Below are positions 5,669 to 7,820 of a stretch of 7,820 nucleotides of DNA, one piece after another. This stretch comes from Flavobacteriales bacterium UBA7443 (GTDB taxonomy: Bacteria; Bacteroidota; Bacteroidia; Flavobacteriales_D; Sanyastnellaceae): assembly GCA_002477505.1 (NCBI GenBank), contig DLQB01000073.1, positions 1-7,820 of the forward strand. The letters run 5' to 3'. Both the position numbers and the translations under genes were made by a program. Every line of letters starts with the position of its first letter. Position 1 is the stretch's first letter. The notes beneath the pieces are model-generated. The model was not told the DNA's origin and did not search any database. It worked only from the letters and a program-made list of their open reading frames with translations.

Positions 5669-7820
5669 TTAATAACCGATTGTTCGCCTTCGGATGACCC
5701 ATTCGAGTGCAAGCAGCAACAAAGCCATCAAAAGAATCGGAATCCACTCCAGGCCATTTTGCAAGGAGATCTGCTCATGCAGCACCGTTGCAGGAATTCC
5801 CGCTTGGGCGAACTGAGCAGAGGCTTGTTCCGGGCTGGTCGTTCGCCATGTGCCGAGGAAGCTGCCTCCGTTCTTTTCGGCAATTCGCGTCAAAAGACCG
5901 TGGTCTGCGGGGAGGCTGCTCTGTTCAATTTGTTGGTCTTCGATAACGATGATTCCGCTGTCGGTAAAGTTTTCTCGATCGATAGCGCAAGTGGCATTCC
6001 AGGTGTATTGGCCGCCAGGCATTCGACCAAAATCTACATCGTAACGCTCGCCATCGAAGCGCATGCGTTTGATGAATTCTCCGCCGGATTCGTTCACGAG
6101 AATCACTTCTACGGTGGCGTTTTTGGACATGGTCCAACCCGCGTCGTAGGCTTCCGCTTTGAAATTGATCCGGAGGTCACTGGACAAGCGCGGTTCGGTT
6201 TGGATTTTGAATCGTTCGCGCTGGTCGTTCGCGGCTAAAAATTGCACGTGACGTTGAATCAATTGGTTGAACGTGCCATGCTCGTTATGCTGGAGGTAAT
6301 TGCGCATCCTCCAGTTCCATATGCCTTCACCCACGGTGAGTGCCGTACGAACGCCTGAAGCATTGATTCGCGTTGCCCAAAATGCATCTTGCGTACTCAG
6401 GCTGCCGAGTTGCTTGAAGAGCAACGGTTCCCATGCTTGTGACCAGGTCATTGATTCCATCGGTCCCGTCATTGGCGGCCATGATTGCAGAGCGTTCTCC
6501 AGTTGTTCGCCATCATAATCAATGATGCCGTAGCTCGGGTTTATGCGACCCCGGAAGTTTTGGGACAATTCCGAACTGCGCGACATGCGAACCCCCAATT
6601 GGTTGGGATTTCGCAAATGGTTGAATGCACTTTGTGAAGTCGCCAACCACCAGGCACTAATTTCACTGGAGGAAAGCCACTCTTCCCAAGGCTTTCCTTG
6701 CCAGGTTTGACCCAGTAGGTTGTGGGCGATGATCACATCGGATTCGTTCAAAGCTTGCAGCACGTCATTGGCATCTGTGCCGTTGTTGAGGTACAGGGTG
6801 TTCACGGAATACGCATCCAAGGCGTCCAGAGCGAGAGCAATGGCGCCAAGGTCTGGATGCGGCGCATCCGCAATGCACGTAATCATTCTTCGGCTTTCTA
6901 AAATTTCGACGTAAAAATTGCGCTGGTTATTGCTTGAGTCGAACTCATTGTCTCCCAAGCTGGCTTCCAATCGGAAACGCTGGGTCCCGAGGACGGACGC
7001 GGGCAACATGAACTCCACCCTTTTTATGTTTGAGTTGTTTTGGCACATCCACTCGCTTTCGGCCAGTTGCTTGGACCCTTGAAAGATGCGAATACGCCCT
7101 TGCTGTCCTTCCATGCCTTGGGATTGAATGACAGCTTCCACGGGAAAGGTGTTGTTCAGATAAGCAATTTGGTTGTGGTTGACCCGGACGATCCACCGGT
7201 CTTCGTGGCGCGTCGTGTCTCCAAGCCCCAGGGTATAGATGGGAGCCAGGGGCCAAGATGTGCCATATTCAGCATCCACACCGCGGTTGATGAGTCCGTC
7301 AGAAGCCAATACGATTCCGGCAATGTTTCGATTTTCGATGCGGTCATTGAGTTCCGTGATGGCCGCGGAAAGATTCGTCTGTGTGCCATCCCATCGGAGA
7401 GGGGCGTCACTTTCTAAAATATTTTCGTTGAGGCCTTGGTCAAAGCCATACCATTCGGTTCGCAATCCCTTGGCCTCCAGTTCTGACCCCAAGGCCTGAA
7501 ACCATCTCTTCAAGTCTAATTCCTCCTCGCTGCCATCCGTGCGTGCCAGAATGGATGCGCTTTGGTCGATGAGCATGACAGCTACCGGTTCTTCTTTGTC
7601 CAATTCGATGGAGCGAATCAGGGGCTCCAACAATAAAAACGCAAGAAGTGTAAAGGCGGACCACCTTACGAGGCCTAGGAGGAGTCGCGCCGCAACAGTC
7701 AGTCCACCGCCGGTGGATTTCCGTTCAATTGCTTTTCCACCTCTTCCATACAACCACCAAGCAGCGAAAAAGCCGGGTGCGCCAATGGCAAGCCATTGCC
7801 AAGGCTCAGCTTCGATGATC
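5669..7820 (-). CDS. Membrane-anchored VWA-domain protein with MIDAS site, N-terminus beyond the window
   Basis: I recognise the domain type but not a named gene, and the function is unknown. 716 residues are visible; the frame is open to the window edge. The first convincing ATG inside would fall within the VWA domain, so the true start lies beyond 7820 (positions below count from the TTG at 7753). The 22 extra codons encode most of a first membrane segment (W-Q-W-L-A-I-G and following). A basic loop (Y-G-R-G-G-K, E-R-K) and a second segment (about 31-46) come next. The VWA domain (about 55-180) has a complete metal-binding MIDAS: D63-x-S65-x-S67, T126 and D152. An alpha/beta region from about 288 (M-I-T-C-I-A-D-A-P-H-P-D-L-G) resembles the class I glutamine amidotransferase-like fold often fused to such VWA proteins. 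A beta-rich domain (about 515-605) and a C-terminal membrane segment (about 670-687) ending in R-R-R complete it. Charge distribution suggests a periplasmic body. The SPFH gene follows 69 nt downstream. Confidence 0.85.
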   Translation of the reverse strand, partial: IIEAEPWQWLAIGAPGFFAAWWLYGRGGKAIERKSTGGGLTVAARLLLGLVRWSAFTLLAFLLLEPLIRSIELDKEEPVAVMLIDQSASILARTDGSEEELDLKRWFQALGSELEAKGLRTEWYGFDQGLNENILESDAPLRWDGTQTNLSAAITELNDRIENRNIAGIVLASDGLINRGVDAEYGTSWPLAPIYTLGLGDTTRHEDRWIVRVNHNQIAYLNNTFPVEAVIQSQGMEGQQGRIRIFQGSKQLAESEWMCQNNSNIKRVEFMLPASVLGTQRFRLEASLGDNEFDSSNNQRNFYVEILESRRMITCIADAPHPDLGAIALALDALDAYSVNTLYLNNGTDANDVLQALNESDVIIAHNLLGQTWQGKPWEEWLSSSEISAWWLATSQSAFNHLRNPNQLGVRMSRSSELSQNFRGRINPSYGIIDYDGEQLENALQSWPPMTGPMESMTWSQAWEPLLFKQLGSLSTQDAFWATRINASGVRTALTVGEGIWNWRMRNYLQHNEHGTFNQLIQRHVQFLAANDQRERFKIQTEPRLSSDLRINFKAEAYDAGWTMSKNATVEVILVNESGGEFIKRMRFDGERYDVDFGRMPGGQYTWNATCAIDRENFTDSGIIVIEDQQIEQSSLPADHGLLTRIAEKNGGSFLGTWRTTSPEQASAQFAQAGIPATVLHEQISLQNGLEWIPILLMALLLLALEWVIRRRTIGY

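Noticed and set aside
5639..6238. A 199-residue open frame on the plus strand
   Set aside because: It lies antisense to the VWA gene. Its translation shows no recognisable domain and is compositionally unlike a real protein, while the minus-strand frame has clear domains.
7751..7753. TTG as the start of the VWA protein
   Set aside because: It would cut a predicted first membrane segment, and the same frame continues open to base 7820 with hydrophobic residues. The real start must be outside the window.

Overview
The window looks like chromosomal DNA of a member of the Bacteroidota, most likely Flavobacteriales or a close relative. The evidence is a secreted protein with a type IX secretion (T9SS) C-terminal sorting domain, the order cdsA-psd and the order cinA-rpmB (both familiar in this phylum), the absence of clear Shine-Dalgarno sequences, and a promoter-like TAnnTTTG element upstream of cinA. 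Base composition is close to balanced by eye, which is higher in GC than many Flavobacteriaceae. I cannot place the genus.

Layout, left to right. Bases 1-1040 (+) hold the 3' end of cdsA (CDP-diacylglycerol synthase) and the complete psd (phosphatidylserine decarboxylase). They overlap by an ATGA and form a phospholipid operon towards phosphatidylethanolamine. Bases 1108-3018 (+) encode a 636-residue secreted T9SS substrate with Asp-box (BNR/sialidase-like) repeats and two calcium-loop-like motifs. It is closed by a strong terminator with a UUCG tetraloop (3039-3069). Bases 3117-4361 (+) are cinA (MoaB/MogA-like domain plus PncC nicotinamide-nucleotide amidase). Its only good promoter candidate lies 4 nt before the ATG, suggesting a leaderless or very short-leader mRNA. 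A 76-nt gap with a perfect 7-bp inverted repeat leads to rpmB (ribosomal protein L28, 4438-4680). A symmetric, probably bidirectional terminator (4716-4745) separates rpmB from two convergent minus-strand genes. These are an SPFH/prohibitin-family membrane protein (4766-5599) and, upstream of it, a large membrane-anchored VWA-domain protein. The N-terminus of the VWA protein lies outside the window, because its frame is open to base 7820.

How the genes fit together: the plus-strand genes are mostly housekeeping (membrane lipid synthesis, nucleotide salvage/repair, ribosome) with one secreted accessory protein inserted. The minus-strand pair is the least understood part. By charge distribution, both proteins would place their large domains in the periplasm, so they could work together, but this is inference. 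All intergenic gaps are under 110 nt. I see no tRNA, rRNA, CRISPR array, insertion sequence or phage gene, and no clear evidence of a wholly new system. The most useful leads are the SPFH-VWA pair, the inverted repeat before rpmB, the apparent loss of the usual rpmG neighbour, and the calcium-loop-bearing T9SS protein.
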